Assembly (NCBI RefSeq): GCF_036226505.1
Contig: NZ_CP108484.1
Span: forward strand, 4,650,001 to 4,714,000
Direction of reading: 5' to 3'
Source of the DNA: Kitasatospora sp. NBC_01246
GTDB taxonomy: Bacteria; Actinomycetota; Actinomycetes; Streptomycetales; Streptomycetaceae
DNA length: 64,000 nucleotides
Under the pieces are notes generated by a model. The model was given only the letters and a program-made list of their open reading frames with translations, ran no database searches and was not told the origin of the DNA. The translations under genes were made by a program, and so were the position numbers. Position 1 is the stretch's first letter. Every line of letters starts with the position of its first letter. Shown here in pieces: positions 51,519 through 60,233 of this stretch.

Positions 51519-52493
51519 ATGCACCGCCCGCACCACCACGACGCCCCCGCTCCCGCCCCCGCCCCCGCCCCCGCCCCCGCCCCCGCTCCCGAGTCGGCGA
51601 ACGCCGACGCGCACGGCCATGGCCACAGCCACGATCACGGCCACCACGGCTCCGGGTCCGAGCCGGACTGGGCGGCGCTCGTCACCTACCTGGAGCGCGA
51701 GGGCGAGCTGAACACCCCCGCGTTCGTCGGGGCCGCCGGGTGGCTGGGCGAGCTGATGGACGGCATCCCCGTGGGGCGGGTGCTCGACATCGGCAGCGGC
51801 CCGGGGGTCGTCGCGACCGTGCTCGCCGATGCCTTCCCGGCCGCCGAGGTGGTCGCCGTCGACCAGTCCGCCGCCCTGCTGGAGCGCGCGGTGGCCCGTT
51901 CGTCCGGCCGTGTCACCGCCCGGCAGGCCGAGCTGCCCGCCGAGTTCGGCGGGCTGGGCACGGCCGATCTGATCTGGTCCTCCCAGGCGATCCACCATCT
52001 CGGCGACCAGCAGGCGGCGTTGACCGAGCTGGCCGGCTCGCTGCGTCCGGGCGGTCTGCTCGCCGTCGCCGAGCGCGGTCTGCCGCTGCGCTTCCTGCCG
52101 CGTGACCTCGGCCTCGGCCGCCCCGGCCTGCAGGCCCGGTTGGACGCGGCCCATGAGGACGTCTTCGCCGCCATGCGCGCCCAACTCCCGGGCTCCGTGG
52201 CGGAGGTGGAGGACTGGCCGGGCATGCTGTCCCGCGCGGGCCTCACCCCGGCCGGCTCGCGCACCTTCCTGGTGGAGTGGCCGGCCCCGCTCGCCGCCCC
52301 GGGGCGCGAGCACCTGTACGCCCATCTGGAGCGCCGCCGCGCCCAGGTGGACGCTGGCCTGGACGCGGAGGACCTGGCCACTCTGGACGCCCTGCTCGAC
52401 CGCGAGGCGCCGACCGGCATCCTGGACCGCCCCGACGCCTTCTACCTCACCGCCATCACCGTCCACACCGCCCGGGCGACCGGCACGGCCTGA
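51519..52493 (+). CDS. SAM-dependent methyltransferase with His-rich and Ala-Pro-repeat N-terminus
   Basis: The protein has 324 residues. Residues 1-48 hold HRPHHHD, eight Ala-Pro repeats and a HGHGHSHDHGHH cluster, likely a metal-binding or disordered tail. The class I methyltransferase domain follows, with motif I VLDIGSGPG (about 87-95) and an acidic VVAVDQS. CGGAG lies ahead of the ATG. The substrate is unknown; a metal-linked role is only suggested by the tail. Confidence 0.85.
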   Translation: MHRPHHHDAPAPAPAPAPAPAPAPESANADAHGHGHSHDHGHHGSGSEPDWAALVTYLEREGELNTPAFVGAAGWLGELMDGIPVGRVLDIGSGPGVVATVLADAFPAAEVVAVDQSAALLERAVARSSGRVTARQAELPAEFGGLGTADLIWSSQAIHHLGDQQAALTELAGSLRPGGLLAVAERGLPLRFLPRDLGLGRPGLQARLDAAHEDVFAAMRAQLPGSVAEVEDWPGMLSRAGLTPAGSRTFLVEWPAPLAAPGREHLYAHLERRRAQVDAGLDAEDLATLDALLDREAPTGILDRPDAFYLTAITVHTARATGTA

Positions 52494-52537
52494 CGGGGAC
52501 CGCCCGGCGGGCGCGCGGACGGCGCGCCCGCCGCCGG

Positions 52538-52858
52538 TCAGAGGCCGGAGGCCAGCTTCAGGGTGACGGCGCCGGCGATGATCGCGGCGAAGGACAGCAG
52601 TTTGGGGAGCGTGATCCGCTCCTTGTGGAGCACGGCGCCGAGGACGACCGTGCCGATCGAGCCGAGCCCGGTCCAGATGGTGTAGCCGACGCTGACGTCC
52701 AGCGTCCTGAGCGCCAGGCTGAGTGTGAAGATGCCGCCCGCGGCGGCCACCAGGGTGAGGACGGACGGCCAGAGCTTGGTGAAGCCGTGGGTGGCGTTGG
52801 TGCCGAGGGCGAAGACGATCTCGAAGACGACGGCGATCGCGAGGAAGATCCAGGCCAT
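52538..52858 (-). CDS. SMR-family multidrug transporter subunit 1
   Basis: The 106-residue protein has four membrane helices and the SMR landmarks: the membrane Glu in VFEIVFAL (helix 1), GYTIWTGLGS (helix 3) and an export-type C-terminus. AAGGAG precedes the ATG. It is the second gene of a tandem pair with 62 bases between, so the two may form a heterodimeric pump of the EbrAB/YkkCD type. Confidence 0.92.
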   Translation of the reverse strand: MAWIFLAIAVVFEIVFALGTNATHGFTKLWPSVLTLVAAAGGIFTLSLALRTLDVSVGYTIWTGLGSIGTVVLGAVLHKERITLPKLLSFAAIIAGAVTLKLASGL

Positions 52859-52920
52859 GACGGTGGGCTCCTTGGGTGGTGGGGCGGCGGGGGAGGGCGG
52901 GGTCGGTCGGCGGCGCGCGA

Positions 52921-53331
52921 TCAGGCGGTGGCCGGCCGCTCGGCCTTCCCGGTCGGCCGGTCGCTGCCCCCGGTCGGCTGCCCGGCGCTCCCCGCCGGCT
53001 GCTCCGCGCCGCCGGGGCGGTCGGAGAGCTTGAGGCCGAGCACCCCGCCGATGATCAGGACGAAGGCCGCCGCCTTCCCGGGGTTCATCGACTCGTGGAA
53101 GATCACCGAGCCGAGGACGACGGTGCCGACCGAGCCGATCCCGGTCCACACCGTGTAGCCGACCCCGACGTCCAGGGTCTTCAGGGCGAGGCTGAGGAAG
53201 AAGATCCCGCCCGCCGCCGCTCCGGCGGTCAGCAGGGACGGGCCCAGCACGGTGAAGCCGTGGGTGGCGTTGGTCGCGAGGGCGAAGACGACCTCGAAGA
53301 GCGAGGCGATCAGCAGGTAGATCCAGGCCAT
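52921..53331 (-). CDS. SMR-family multidrug transporter subunit 2
   Basis: The 136-residue protein has the same four-helix SMR core (FEVVFALATNATHG, GYTVWTGIGS) as its neighbour plus a hydrophilic Gly/Pro/Thr tail of about 30 residues. It is divergent from a MarR regulator with palindromic sites between them. Confidence 0.92.
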   Translation of the reverse strand: MAWIYLLIASLFEVVFALATNATHGFTVLGPSLLTAGAAAGGIFFLSLALKTLDVGVGYTVWTGIGSVGTVVLGSVIFHESMNPGKAAAFVLIIGGVLGLKLSDRPGGAEQPAGSAGQPTGGSDRPTGKAERPATA

Positions 53332-53365
53332 GGGAGAACCCCCCGGGTTCGTCGCGGGTAAGTGA

Positions 53366-53416
53366 TTGCATGTATGTGCAAATTGATGTCGACTGGGCAA
53401 GAGCATGCATGTACAA
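53366..53416. promoter_or_regulatory. Paired operator between SMR genes and marR-like gene
   Basis: The near-palindrome TTGCATGTATGTGCAA (53366-53381) is followed by a related ATGCATGTACAAG (53405-53417), both AT-rich in a GC-rich genome. They probably bind the adjacent MarR protein and control both directions. Confidence 0.55.
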
Positions 53417-53458
53417 GTAACCTGTGTCAATCCGCCCCGCCTGTGCCAGGAGCAGCCC

Positions 53459-53926
53459 ATGGACCCGGAACCCAGCCCCACCAGCGGCGACCCGGACGCC
53501 GGGCCGTCGGATTCCCGGATGTGGAGCCGGCTCACCGCCCTCCACGCCCATGTCGAGGGCCGGCTCGCCACCGCCCTCCAGCGCCGGCACGGGCTCGGCC
53601 TCTCCGAGTACCGCGCCCTCGGCTTCCTCTCCGAGGCTCCCAAGGGCGAGCTGCGCATGCAGGACCTCGCCGCCGTCCTCGGCCTCAACCAGAGTTCGGT
53701 CACCCGCCTGGTCGCCCGCCTGCACACCGCGGACTTCACCTACCGGGACCTCTGTCCGGACGACAAGCGCGGCGTCTACACGGTGATCACCGCCGCTGGC
53801 CGCGCCCGTCACCAGGAGGCCCGCGCCACCTACGAGGAGACCCTCGGCGCCGCCCTGGACGAGGAGGCCGCCGCCGCCCCCGACCTCGCCCCGCTCCTCG
53901 GTACGGCCCGCCGCTCCCTCGGCTGA
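53459..53926 (+). CDS. MarR-family transcriptional regulator
   Basis: The 155-residue protein starts at ATG with AGGAG upstream (a longer start at 53405 would overlap the operator). The winged helix is seen in LRMQDLAAVLGLNQSSVTRLVARL and the wing PDDKRGVYTVITAAG. It most likely represses the SMR pumps and itself. Confidence 0.9.
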   Translation: MDPEPSPTSGDPDAGPSDSRMWSRLTALHAHVEGRLATALQRRHGLGLSEYRALGFLSEAPKGELRMQDLAAVLGLNQSSVTRLVARLHTADFTYRDLCPDDKRGVYTVITAAGRARHQEARATYEETLGAALDEEAAAAPDLAPLLGTARRSLG

Positions 53927-53972
53927 GCGCACCACCCGGCCGCTCCCGTACCCGCATCCGCCCCCCCGCGCC

Positions 53973-53999
53973 CAGGAAGTCGACCCGGCCGACTTCCTG
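53973..53999 (+). terminator. 10-bp hairpin after the MarR gene
   Basis: Arms 53973-53982 (CAGGAAGTCG) and 53990-53999 are perfectly complementary with a 7-nt loop. Short imperfect repeats of GGTGCCGAACGCCGG follow (about 54,008-54,070). Confidence 0.7.
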
Positions 54000-54081
54000 C
54001 GCGGCCCGGTGCCGAACGCCGGCGGCCCGGTGCCGAATGCCGGGTCCGACGGTGCCGAACGCCGGGCGGTACGGTCGCCGC

Positions 54082-54411
54082 ATGGCAGCTTCGAATCCCG
54101 ATGTCGTCGTGGTCACCACCACCCACGACGACGAGTCCAAGGCCCGCGCCCTGGCCGCCGCCGCGGTGCGCGAGCGGCTGGCCGCGTGCGCGCAGCTCTA
54201 CCCGGTCCGGTCGGTCTACCGCTGGGACGGCGAGGTGCGGGAGAGCGCCGAGTGGCGCGTCGACCTCAAGACCCGCGCCGGGCTCACCACCCGGCTCACC
54301 GCGTTCATCACCGAGCACCACGACTACGACACCCCCGAGGTCGTCGCCGTCCCGGTGGTCTCCGGCAGCGGCGACTACCTCGCCTGGGTGGCCGCCGAAA
54401 CGGGCCCCTGA
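54082..54411 (+). CDS. cutA: CutA1 divalent-ion tolerance protein
   Basis: The 109-residue protein matches CutA1 throughout: VVVTTTHDDESKARALA, RLAACAQLYPVRSVYRWDGEV and EVVAVPVVSGSGDYLAWV. CutA1 is a trimeric ferredoxin-like cytoplasmic protein linked to copper tolerance. It is convergent with the methionyl-tRNA synthetase gene. Confidence 0.93.
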   Translation: MAASNPDVVVVTTTHDDESKARALAAAAVRERLAACAQLYPVRSVYRWDGEVRESAEWRVDLKTRAGLTTRLTAFITEHHDYDTPEVVAVPVVSGSGDYLAWVAAETGP

Positions 54412-54431
54412 CCGGCCGTCCTCGCAGGAGC

Positions 54432-54461
54432 GGCCCCCGTCGCCGACCGGCGACGGGGGCC
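54432..54461. terminator. 13-bp hairpin between cutA and the MetRS gene
   Basis: Arms 54432-54444 and 54449-54461 are perfectly complementary with a 4-nt loop and serve two convergent genes. Confidence 0.8.
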
Positions 54462-54481
54462 ACCACACCTACGGTGTGCCG

Positions 54482-56212
54482 CTACTCACCGCCGCCGAAG
54501 CGGGCGGTCCAGGCGGCCAGGTCCTCGTCGGTGATCTTGGCGAACAGCACCGGCGGCACGGTGAACGCGGTGCCCGCCGGCACGAAGTCCAGCGCGCGCG
54601 CCTCCTCGGCGCTCACCCACGCCCGGGTGCGGGCCGGGGCGTCGTCCGCGAGCGCGAACGCCTCGCGCATGGCCTGCGCCGCCGCCGGGATGAACGGCTC
54701 GGAGACGACGGCGTAGAGGTGGATCAGGTTCATCGCCGTCCGCAGGGTCAGCGCGGCGGCCTCGGGGTCGGTCTTCACCTGGAGCCAGGGCGCCTTCTCG
54801 TCCAGGTAGGCGTTGCCGGCGCTCCACAGCGTGCGCAGGCTCTGCGCGGCCTTGCGGAAGTTCAGCGCCTCCAGCTGGGCCTCGTACTCGGCCAGCAGGT
54901 CGGCGATCTGCGCGCCCAGCCGCTGCTCCGCCTCGCCCGCCGCGTGCCCGGCCGGGACGTCGTCGCCGAACCGCTTGCGGCTGAAGGAGAGCACGCGGTT
55001 CACGAAGTTGCCGAGGGTGTCGGCAAGGTCCTTGTTGACGACCGAGGAGAAGAGGTCCCAGGTGAAGCTGGAGTCGTCCGACTCGGGGGCGTGCGCCATC
55101 AGGAAGTAGCGCCAGTAGTCGGCCGGCAGCAGCTCCAGCGCGACATCGGTGAAGATGCCCCGCTTCTGGCTGGTCGAGAACTTGCCGCCGTAGTACGTCA
55201 GCCAGTTGAAGGCCTTGACGTAGTCGACCTTCTTCCACGGCTTGCGCGAGCCGAGCAGGGTGGCCGGGAACATCACGGTGTGGAACGGGACGTTGTCCTT
55301 GGCCATGAACTCCGTGTACCGGACGGTGTCGTCGGCCTCGTACCACCAGGACTTCCAGTCCCGGGTCTCGCCGCCGGCCGCCGAGTCCGCCCACTCCTTG
55401 GTCGCGCCGATGTACTCGATCGGGGCGTCGAACCAGACGTAGAAGACCTTGCCCGCGGCCGCCAGCTCCGGCCACACGTCGGCCGGCACCGGAACGCCCC
55501 ACTCCAGGTCACGAGTGATGGCGCGGTCCTGCAGCCCCTCGGTCAGCCACTTGCGGGCGATCGAGGACGCCAGGACGGGCCACTGGTCGCCGTGCGCGTC
55601 GACCCACTCCTCGACCTGGTCGGTCAGCTTCGACTGGAGCAGGAAGAGGTGCTTCGTCTCGCGCACCTCCAGGTCCGAGCTGCCGCTGATCGCCGAGCGC
55701 GGCTCCAGCAGGTCCGTCGGGTCGAGCACCCGGGTGCAGTTCTCGCACTGGTCGCCGCGCGCCTTGTCGTAGCCGCAGTGCGGGCAGGTGCCGACGATGT
55801 ACCGGTCCGGCAGGAACCGCCCGTCGGTGACCGAGTACACCTGGCGGATCGCCCGCTCCTCGATGAACCCGTTGGCGTGCAGCTCACGGGCGATCTCCTG
55901 GGTGATCTCCCGGTTCTGCTGCGAGGAGCTGCGCCCGAAGTGGTCGAACGACAGCCGGAACCCGTCGTAGACGGCCTTCTGCTGGTCGTGCGCCTGCGCG
56001 CAGAACTCGGCGACCGGCAGCCCGGCCTCCTGCGCGGCCAGCTCGGCCGGCGTCCCGTGCTCGTCGGTGGCGCAGATGTACAGCACCTCGTGCCCGCGCT
56101 GGCGCAGGTACCGGGAGTAGACGTCCGCCGGGAGCATGGACCCGACCATGTTGCCCAGGTGCTTGATCCCGTTGATGTACGGAAGGGCGCTGGTGATCAG
56201 GTGCCGAGCCAT
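54482..56212 (-). CDS. metG: Methionyl-tRNA synthetase
   Basis: The 576-residue class I synthetase charges tRNA-Met. The HIGH site is HLGN in LPYINGIKHLGN, a zinc knuckle is seen in CPHCGYDKARGDQCENC, and the KMSKS loop reads FSTSQKRG, a variant seen in one of the MetRS types. The ATG at 56212 has GGAG upstream at about 9 bases. Streptomycetes may carry a second MetRS; which type this is cannot be settled here. Confidence 0.93.
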   Translation of the reverse strand: MARHLITSALPYINGIKHLGNMVGSMLPADVYSRYLRQRGHEVLYICATDEHGTPAELAAQEAGLPVAEFCAQAHDQQKAVYDGFRLSFDHFGRSSSQQNREITQEIARELHANGFIEERAIRQVYSVTDGRFLPDRYIVGTCPHCGYDKARGDQCENCTRVLDPTDLLEPRSAISGSSDLEVRETKHLFLLQSKLTDQVEEWVDAHGDQWPVLASSIARKWLTEGLQDRAITRDLEWGVPVPADVWPELAAAGKVFYVWFDAPIEYIGATKEWADSAAGGETRDWKSWWYEADDTVRYTEFMAKDNVPFHTVMFPATLLGSRKPWKKVDYVKAFNWLTYYGGKFSTSQKRGIFTDVALELLPADYWRYFLMAHAPESDDSSFTWDLFSSVVNKDLADTLGNFVNRVLSFSRKRFGDDVPAGHAAGEAEQRLGAQIADLLAEYEAQLEALNFRKAAQSLRTLWSAGNAYLDEKAPWLQVKTDPEAAALTLRTAMNLIHLYAVVSEPFIPAAAQAMREAFALADDAPARTRAWVSAEEARALDFVPAGTAFTVPPVLFAKITDEDLAAWTARFGGGE

Positions 56213-56423
56213 CCTCGGATGCTCCAATTTCTCCCGCACGCACCCCAGCCCGGAGTGCCGTGACAGGCGCAGGGTCTGGGGGCCGCAACGGAGGCCGCGC
56301 CGCAGTCGGCCGGGCTCCGGGCTGCCACACAGAGCGAAGGTCCACTGTGGGCGTGCGCAGTGTATCGAAGCCCGGGCGGCCTCCTCCCGCCCTTTTCACC
56401 GCTCGGACGGCGCGCGGCCGCCG

Positions 56424-57599
56424 TCAGCCCGCGGCCGCCCGGCGGTGCACCTGGACGACCGCGTGCCGGCCGGTGGTGCGCCACGGAGCGCCGGTGGCCT
56501 CCAGGCGGGCGAGGACGGCGGGTTCGACGCCGACGACCACGTCCGACTTGAGCGTCCGCAGCGCCGCGACGGAGGACGGGAAGTGCGCCACCGCCGCCGC
56601 GAACGGGGTGGTCGGCGGCCAGAGCCGGTCGCCCACCAGGCGGCGGTAGTTGAGGTCGCCCTTGAAGACCGTCAGGGCCGCCCCGGCGAACTCCGCCCGG
56701 AGGCCGGCGGGCAGGTCGTGGAAGGTCAACGGCGCGCAGAAGAACGCGTCGGCGCGGACGGTGAGTTCACCCGTGCCGAGGGCCCGCCACAGCCGCCGAC
56801 CGATCGCCGCCGCCCGGGGCGTGGGCGCCGCCCGCAGGCGCTCGACGGTGGCGAGCAGGTCGGCCGGGGTCGCGTCCGACACGAAGTACGGCCGGGGCTT
56901 CACGTACAGCGCCACCTCGGCGGCCAGGCCGTCGTCGAGCAGGTGGTCGATCAGCACCAGGTCCGGCAGCAGCTCCCGGCCGGCGTTGTCCGCGACGACG
57001 CAGACCCGGCCGCCGCGGGTCCGCTCCAGCTCGGTCCAGATCACCGCGCTGTCGTCGGCGACCAGCTCGGCGACGGGGCCGTCGTCGGCCGCCGTCAGCC
57101 CGAAGCTCAGGTCCGCGCGGTTGCCCCACAGGGCCGACGTCACCAGGGCGCGCGCCCGCTGCCGGGGTGGCAGTTCGCCCAGCGGCTCCAGCGCGGCCAG
57201 CTCGTCGTCCACCGCCGGGCCCGCCAGTTCGGCCGCCTTGAACGGGCCGAACGGGTCGATGCCCTGCCAGGCCCCGGGGCGGAAGTAGCCGGTGGCGTCG
57301 AGCAGACGGTGGTAGAACCAGTTCTCCGCCCACAGGAACGGCGCCTCGCCCCACGGCCGGCCCCAGAGCCCCTCGCCCCACGCCAGCCACCGCTCCCGGT
57401 CGTGGACGCCCGCGCCCGGCGGCGTCAGGACGCCCGTGGTGCTCTCCACCAGCAGCCGCTCCACCGCCGCCCGCTCGCCGGGCCCGTACGGCAGCGCGTC
57501 GAGGACCTGGCCCAGGAGCTTCGGATGCCGCTCGTGGAACACGCCCCAGGGGAACGAGCCGGGGACGTCACTGCGGATCAGGGGCGCGCTGGTCGGCAC
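56424..57599 (-). CDS. ARMT1-type damage-control phosphatase (DUF89)
   Basis: The 391-residue protein has the DUF89 Asp-Asn motif VVADNAGRELLPDL and the LVLIDHLL block. DUF89/ARMT1 enzymes remove phosphate from damaged phospho-metabolites with a metal ion. Its start overlaps the end of a truncated phosphotransferase gene by 22 bases, so it may have been coupled to it. Confidence 0.88.
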   Translation of the reverse strand: MPTSAPLIRSDVPGSFPWGVFHERHPKLLGQVLDALPYGPGERAAVERLLVESTTGVLTPPGAGVHDRERWLAWGEGLWGRPWGEAPFLWAENWFYHRLLDATGYFRPGAWQGIDPFGPFKAAELAGPAVDDELAALEPLGELPPRQRARALVTSALWGNRADLSFGLTAADDGPVAELVADDSAVIWTELERTRGGRVCVVADNAGRELLPDLVLIDHLLDDGLAAEVALYVKPRPYFVSDATPADLLATVERLRAAPTPRAAAIGRRLWRALGTGELTVRADAFFCAPLTFHDLPAGLRAEFAGAALTVFKGDLNYRRLVGDRLWPPTTPFAAAVAHFPSSVAALRTLKSDVVVGVEPAVLARLEATGAPWRTTGRHAVVQVHRRAAAG

Positions 57600-57993
57600 G
57601 GGCGGCTCGTCTCTGTCGGTCGGTCAGCGCCACCCGGTCCGGTGGGCGATCCAGGTCCGTCCGACCGCCGCCATGCGGGCTGGTAGTCGCGCAGGTACGG
57701 CACGCCGGGCGGGGCCGGGAGGCGGGAGTTGCGCTCCCAGTATCCGGCCTGGGCGACCGCGAACGAGGTGACCGCCCGCGGCGGGGCGTCGCTCCAGGAG
57801 GTGGCGCGCCCGATCAGCTCCTCCGCCCGCCCGGCGGTGTGGCCGGCCCGGATCAGTTGCGGGACGAGGAAGGCCGGGGCGATCCAGGCGGCGCCCTGGT
57901 GGAGGTGGGACCAGTCGATGGCGAGGGCAGCCCCGTCGCGCATCAGCAGGTTGTCGGCGCGCAGCTCCACGTGCAGGAGACAGTCGCCGCTGC
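57578..57993 (-). pseudogene. C-terminal fragment of an aminoglycoside-phosphotransferase-like gene
   Basis: It encodes the kinase C-lobe: HVELRADNLLM (the catalytic HxDxxxxN loop with Glu for the usual Asp) and AIDWSHLHQG (metal-binding Asp). The N-lobe is missing: upstream the frame enters a 16-G run and then the 3' end of an unrelated DUF397 gene. Either a deletion or a sequence-assembly fault at the homopolymer truncated it. Confidence 0.75.
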
Positions 57994-58009
57994 GGGGGGG
58001 GGGGGGGGG
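57994..58009. repeat. Run of 16 G
   Basis: This exact homopolymer lies at the break of the phosphotransferase fragment and just before the DUF397 stop. It could be a real slippage-prone tract or an assembly artefact. Confidence 0.85.
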
Positions 58010-58011
58010 CG

Positions 58012-58200
58012 TCAGGCGACGAAGTGGTCGAACTCGCCGGCCTTCACGCCGAGGAGGAAGGCGGCCCACTTGCGGGGGGTGGTGCGGACGATGATGTCGC
58101 CGGTATCGGGATCGCGGATCTCGACCATGTCGTCGGCGGTGCGGACTTCCAGGGACTCGTGGGCCTCGCCGCCGAGTGAGGCCTTCTTCCAGTCGTTCAT
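58012..58200 (-). CDS. DUF397 protein 1
   Basis: The 62-residue protein has the DUF397 pattern: WKKASLGG, VEIRDP and a C-terminal FLLGVKAGEFD. GAGGAG precedes the ATG at 58200. DUF397 proteins are small partners of WhiJ-type HTH regulators in Streptomyces development. It follows a second DUF397 gene and the HTH gene in one likely operon. Confidence 0.9.
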   Translation of the reverse strand: MNDWKKASLGGEAHESLEVRTADDMVEIRDPDTGDIIVRTTPRKWAAFLLGVKAGEFDHFVA

Positions 58201-58277
58201 GCTCCTCAACCTTTCAGATCGGTGGACTTGACCCGGCGGCCCCTCGCACCCTGCGAGGGGCCGCCGGAACGATTCGT

Positions 58278-58478
58278 CTAGGCGCGGCCGAAGTGGTCGA
58301 ACTCGCCGCGCTTGACCCCTTCGAGCCAGAGGGCGAACTTCCTGGGCGTGGTGACGACGATCGAGTCGGGGTCGTCGGACTCGCGGATCTCGACCAGGCC
58401 TTCACTGTTTGTGGAGACCTCTACGGAGTTCCCTCCGTCCTGGGAGCTGCTGGTCGACTTCTGCCACTGCTGAGGCAT
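58278..58478 (-). CDS. DUF397 protein 2
   Basis: The 66-residue protein (WQKSTSSSQDGGNSVEVS, VEIRESDDPD, LWLEGVKRGEFDHF) is a paralogue of the next gene. Its ATG lies 4 bases after the HTH gene's stop, so translation is coupled. It probably binds and modulates that regulator. Confidence 0.9.
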   Translation of the reverse strand: MPQQWQKSTSSSQDGGNSVEVSTNSEGLVEIRESDDPDSIVVTTPRKFALWLEGVKRGEFDHFGRA

Positions 58479-58482
58479 GCCT

Positions 58483-59379
58483 CTACCTTTCCAATTCCAG
58501 ACCGTGCTTGATGTGTTGGATGACGCCCCAGGAGTCCCGTCCTGACTGTGGCCGGGATGAGGTAGTCGGGTCGCCGGGCGGGAGGGCAAGCCTGGAGAGG
58601 GCATCGAACCTGCTGCGGAACTGGGCCACGGCCTCAGGCAGGTCATTGAATGCAGACTCGCCCGGGGCATCGATCACGACGGTGGAGAGAGCGGAAGAGG
58701 CCGGTTCGGTGATGAGGAACGGGCCGCTGTACGGCAGCGTCGCCCTGACGCTGAACGGGAAGATCTGGATGGTGACGTTTGGACGCTCGGCCGCTTCGAG
58801 CAAGTGGGCGAGCTGGCCTCGCATGACATCGCCTCCGGCAAAGGCCATCAGCAGCGCCGCCTCATGGATGACGAAGCGGAACGAGGCGGGCCCGTCGAGA
58901 GCCTGCTGCCGGTCGCGGCGGAAGCACACGGTGTCGTTGATCTCCTCGACGGAGAGCGATGTCTCGCTGTTCTCGAACAGCTTGCGCATGTACTGCTCGG
59001 TCTGCAGCAGCCCGGGCACCAGGAATGTCTCGTAGTTGAGATACGCCGACGTTGCCCAGTGCTCCAACTCGGCGAGGTCCAGTGCGAAGGAGGGGACCTT
59101 GCGCCGGTGCCGGCTCCACCAGCCCTTGCCATCGCTCGAACCCATCGCGGCCAGTGTGGCCAGGTACTCCTCATTCGTGCAGCCATAGAGGGCTGCGAGC
59201 AGGCGCATCCTGTCCTCGTCGAGGCCGGTGCGTGCCGCTTCGATGTGGTTCAGCTGCGGGCCGCGCATCCCAATGTGTGCCGCGGCCGCCTGCACCGCGA
59301 TGTCGGCGTCCAGGCGAAGGCGGCGCACCTCGGCGCCGTACCGACGCTGGCGCTCGCTGATGTGCGCTCGTAGAGCCAA
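58483..59379 (-). CDS. WhiJ-like HTH regulator with DUF5753 domain
   Basis: The protein is about 298 residues. TTG at 59379 is proposed as start because GGAAGGGACG lies ahead of it. The XRE helix-turn-helix is at about 12-65 (LRLDADIAVQAAAAHIGMRGPQLNHIE); the rest is DUF5753 (LVPGLLQTEQYMR, FVIHEAALL, IQIFPFSV). Such genes occur with DUF397 and ATPase genes in copies across Streptomyces genomes and affect sporulation and secondary metabolism. Confidence 0.9.
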   Translation of the reverse strand: MALRAHISERQRRYGAEVRRLRLDADIAVQAAAAHIGMRGPQLNHIEAARTGLDEDRMRLLAALYGCTNEEYLATLAAMGSSDGKGWWSRHRRKVPSFALDLAELEHWATSAYLNYETFLVPGLLQTEQYMRKLFENSETSLSVEEINDTVCFRRDRQQALDGPASFRFVIHEAALLMAFAGGDVMRGQLAHLLEAAERPNVTIQIFPFSVRATLPYSGPFLITEPASSALSTVVIDAPGESAFNDLPEAVAQFRSRFDALSRLALPPGDPTTSSRPQSGRDSWGVIQHIKHGLELER

Positions 59380-59667
59380 AGTTCGTCCCTTCCCGTGGCA
59401 TCGGCAGTGTCGCGCGCTGGGGCGGCACGCCGCCACTCGCTGGGGAGGGTCAATCTAGGATCACCCTTGCGAGTGGTTGCACTAATGAGGGGGTGAGCCT
59501 ACCTTGAGTAGCGAATCACTTACTGATGGTTCATCGATGACCCCGAAGTGCACCCCGGATGGGCGTGCAGGCTGCCGACGCCTGTCCTCCTCATCGTCGG
59601 CGGGGGCAAGCCACGGGGGATGGCCCTCTCCTCCGCACCCTCACCTCAACTGGACTGGAGACAGTCG

Positions 59668-60084
59668 ATGTTGCTCCCGCTCCTTCGCCCGCCGGCCTCC
59701 GACCCGGCTGTCGAGTTCAGGCTCGACCTCTTCCCGCCGGCCCTGCCGGAGATCGTCGGGGCGCTCCGCCGCCTCCTGCGCGACACCCTCCGCAGCATCG
59801 GCCTCGACTCCGACGCCCCCTGCCTCGTCCTCTCCGAGCTGGTCACCAATGCCCTGGTCCACGGTGACGGCCCGCCGACCGTCGTGCTCGAACTCCGGTG
59901 CGGCAGGCTCTACATCGCCGTCTCGGATGCCTCCGCCGCCCCCGTCGTCCGCCCGGATCCGAACGACTCCCGTACAAGCGGACGGGGGCTTGACCTCGTG
60001 GCCGGGCTTGCCGATGAGTGGGGTGTGAAACTCATCGGGTCGTACGGCAAAGCGGTGTGGGCCGTGGTGGCGGTCGGCGGCTGA
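59668..60084 (+). CDS. Anti-sigma-type HATPase protein of the WhiJ-like group
   Basis: The 138-residue protein carries an HATPase_c fold with N-box SELVTNALVHG, G1 VSDASA and G2 SGRGLDLVAGLADEWG, as in SpoIIAB/RsbW-like kinases. GGAG precedes the ATG. It is divergent from the HTH/DUF397 genes, the usual layout of whiJ-like groups. Confidence 0.88.
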   Translation: MLLPLLRPPASDPAVEFRLDLFPPALPEIVGALRRLLRDTLRSIGLDSDAPCLVLSELVTNALVHGDGPPTVVLELRCGRLYIAVSDASAAPVVRPDPNDSRTSGRGLDLVAGLADEWGVKLIGSYGKAVWAVVAVGG

Positions 60085-60233
60085 TGGGTGTCTTCCTGCT
60101 GGCCGGGCTGCTGGTGTCGGTGCTCTTCGTCGGCATCGTCGCGCAGCTCATCGCGAGCCGTCAGCCGCGGGAAAGGCGCTCCACCAGACGGGACTTGGCT
60201 GTCGGCCACTCGTCCGCCAGCATCGAGAAGTAG
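60084..60233 (+). CDS. Possible small membrane protein (49 residues)
   Basis: The ATG overlaps the stop of the ATPase gene (TGATG). Residues about 3-24 form one membrane helix (FLLAGLLVSVLFVGIVAQLI), followed by a basic tail. The 3' part overlaps the convergent acetyltransferase gene, which weakens the call. Confidence 0.4.
   Translation: MGVFLLAGLLVSVLFVGIVAQLIASRQPRERRSTRRDLAVGHSSASIEK

Noticed and set aside
54482..56212. Methionyl-tRNA synthetase as self-resistance gene of the peptide cluster
   Set aside because: It is 25 kb from the cluster among unrelated core genes and the variant KMSKS loop occurs in ordinary housekeeping MetRS types.
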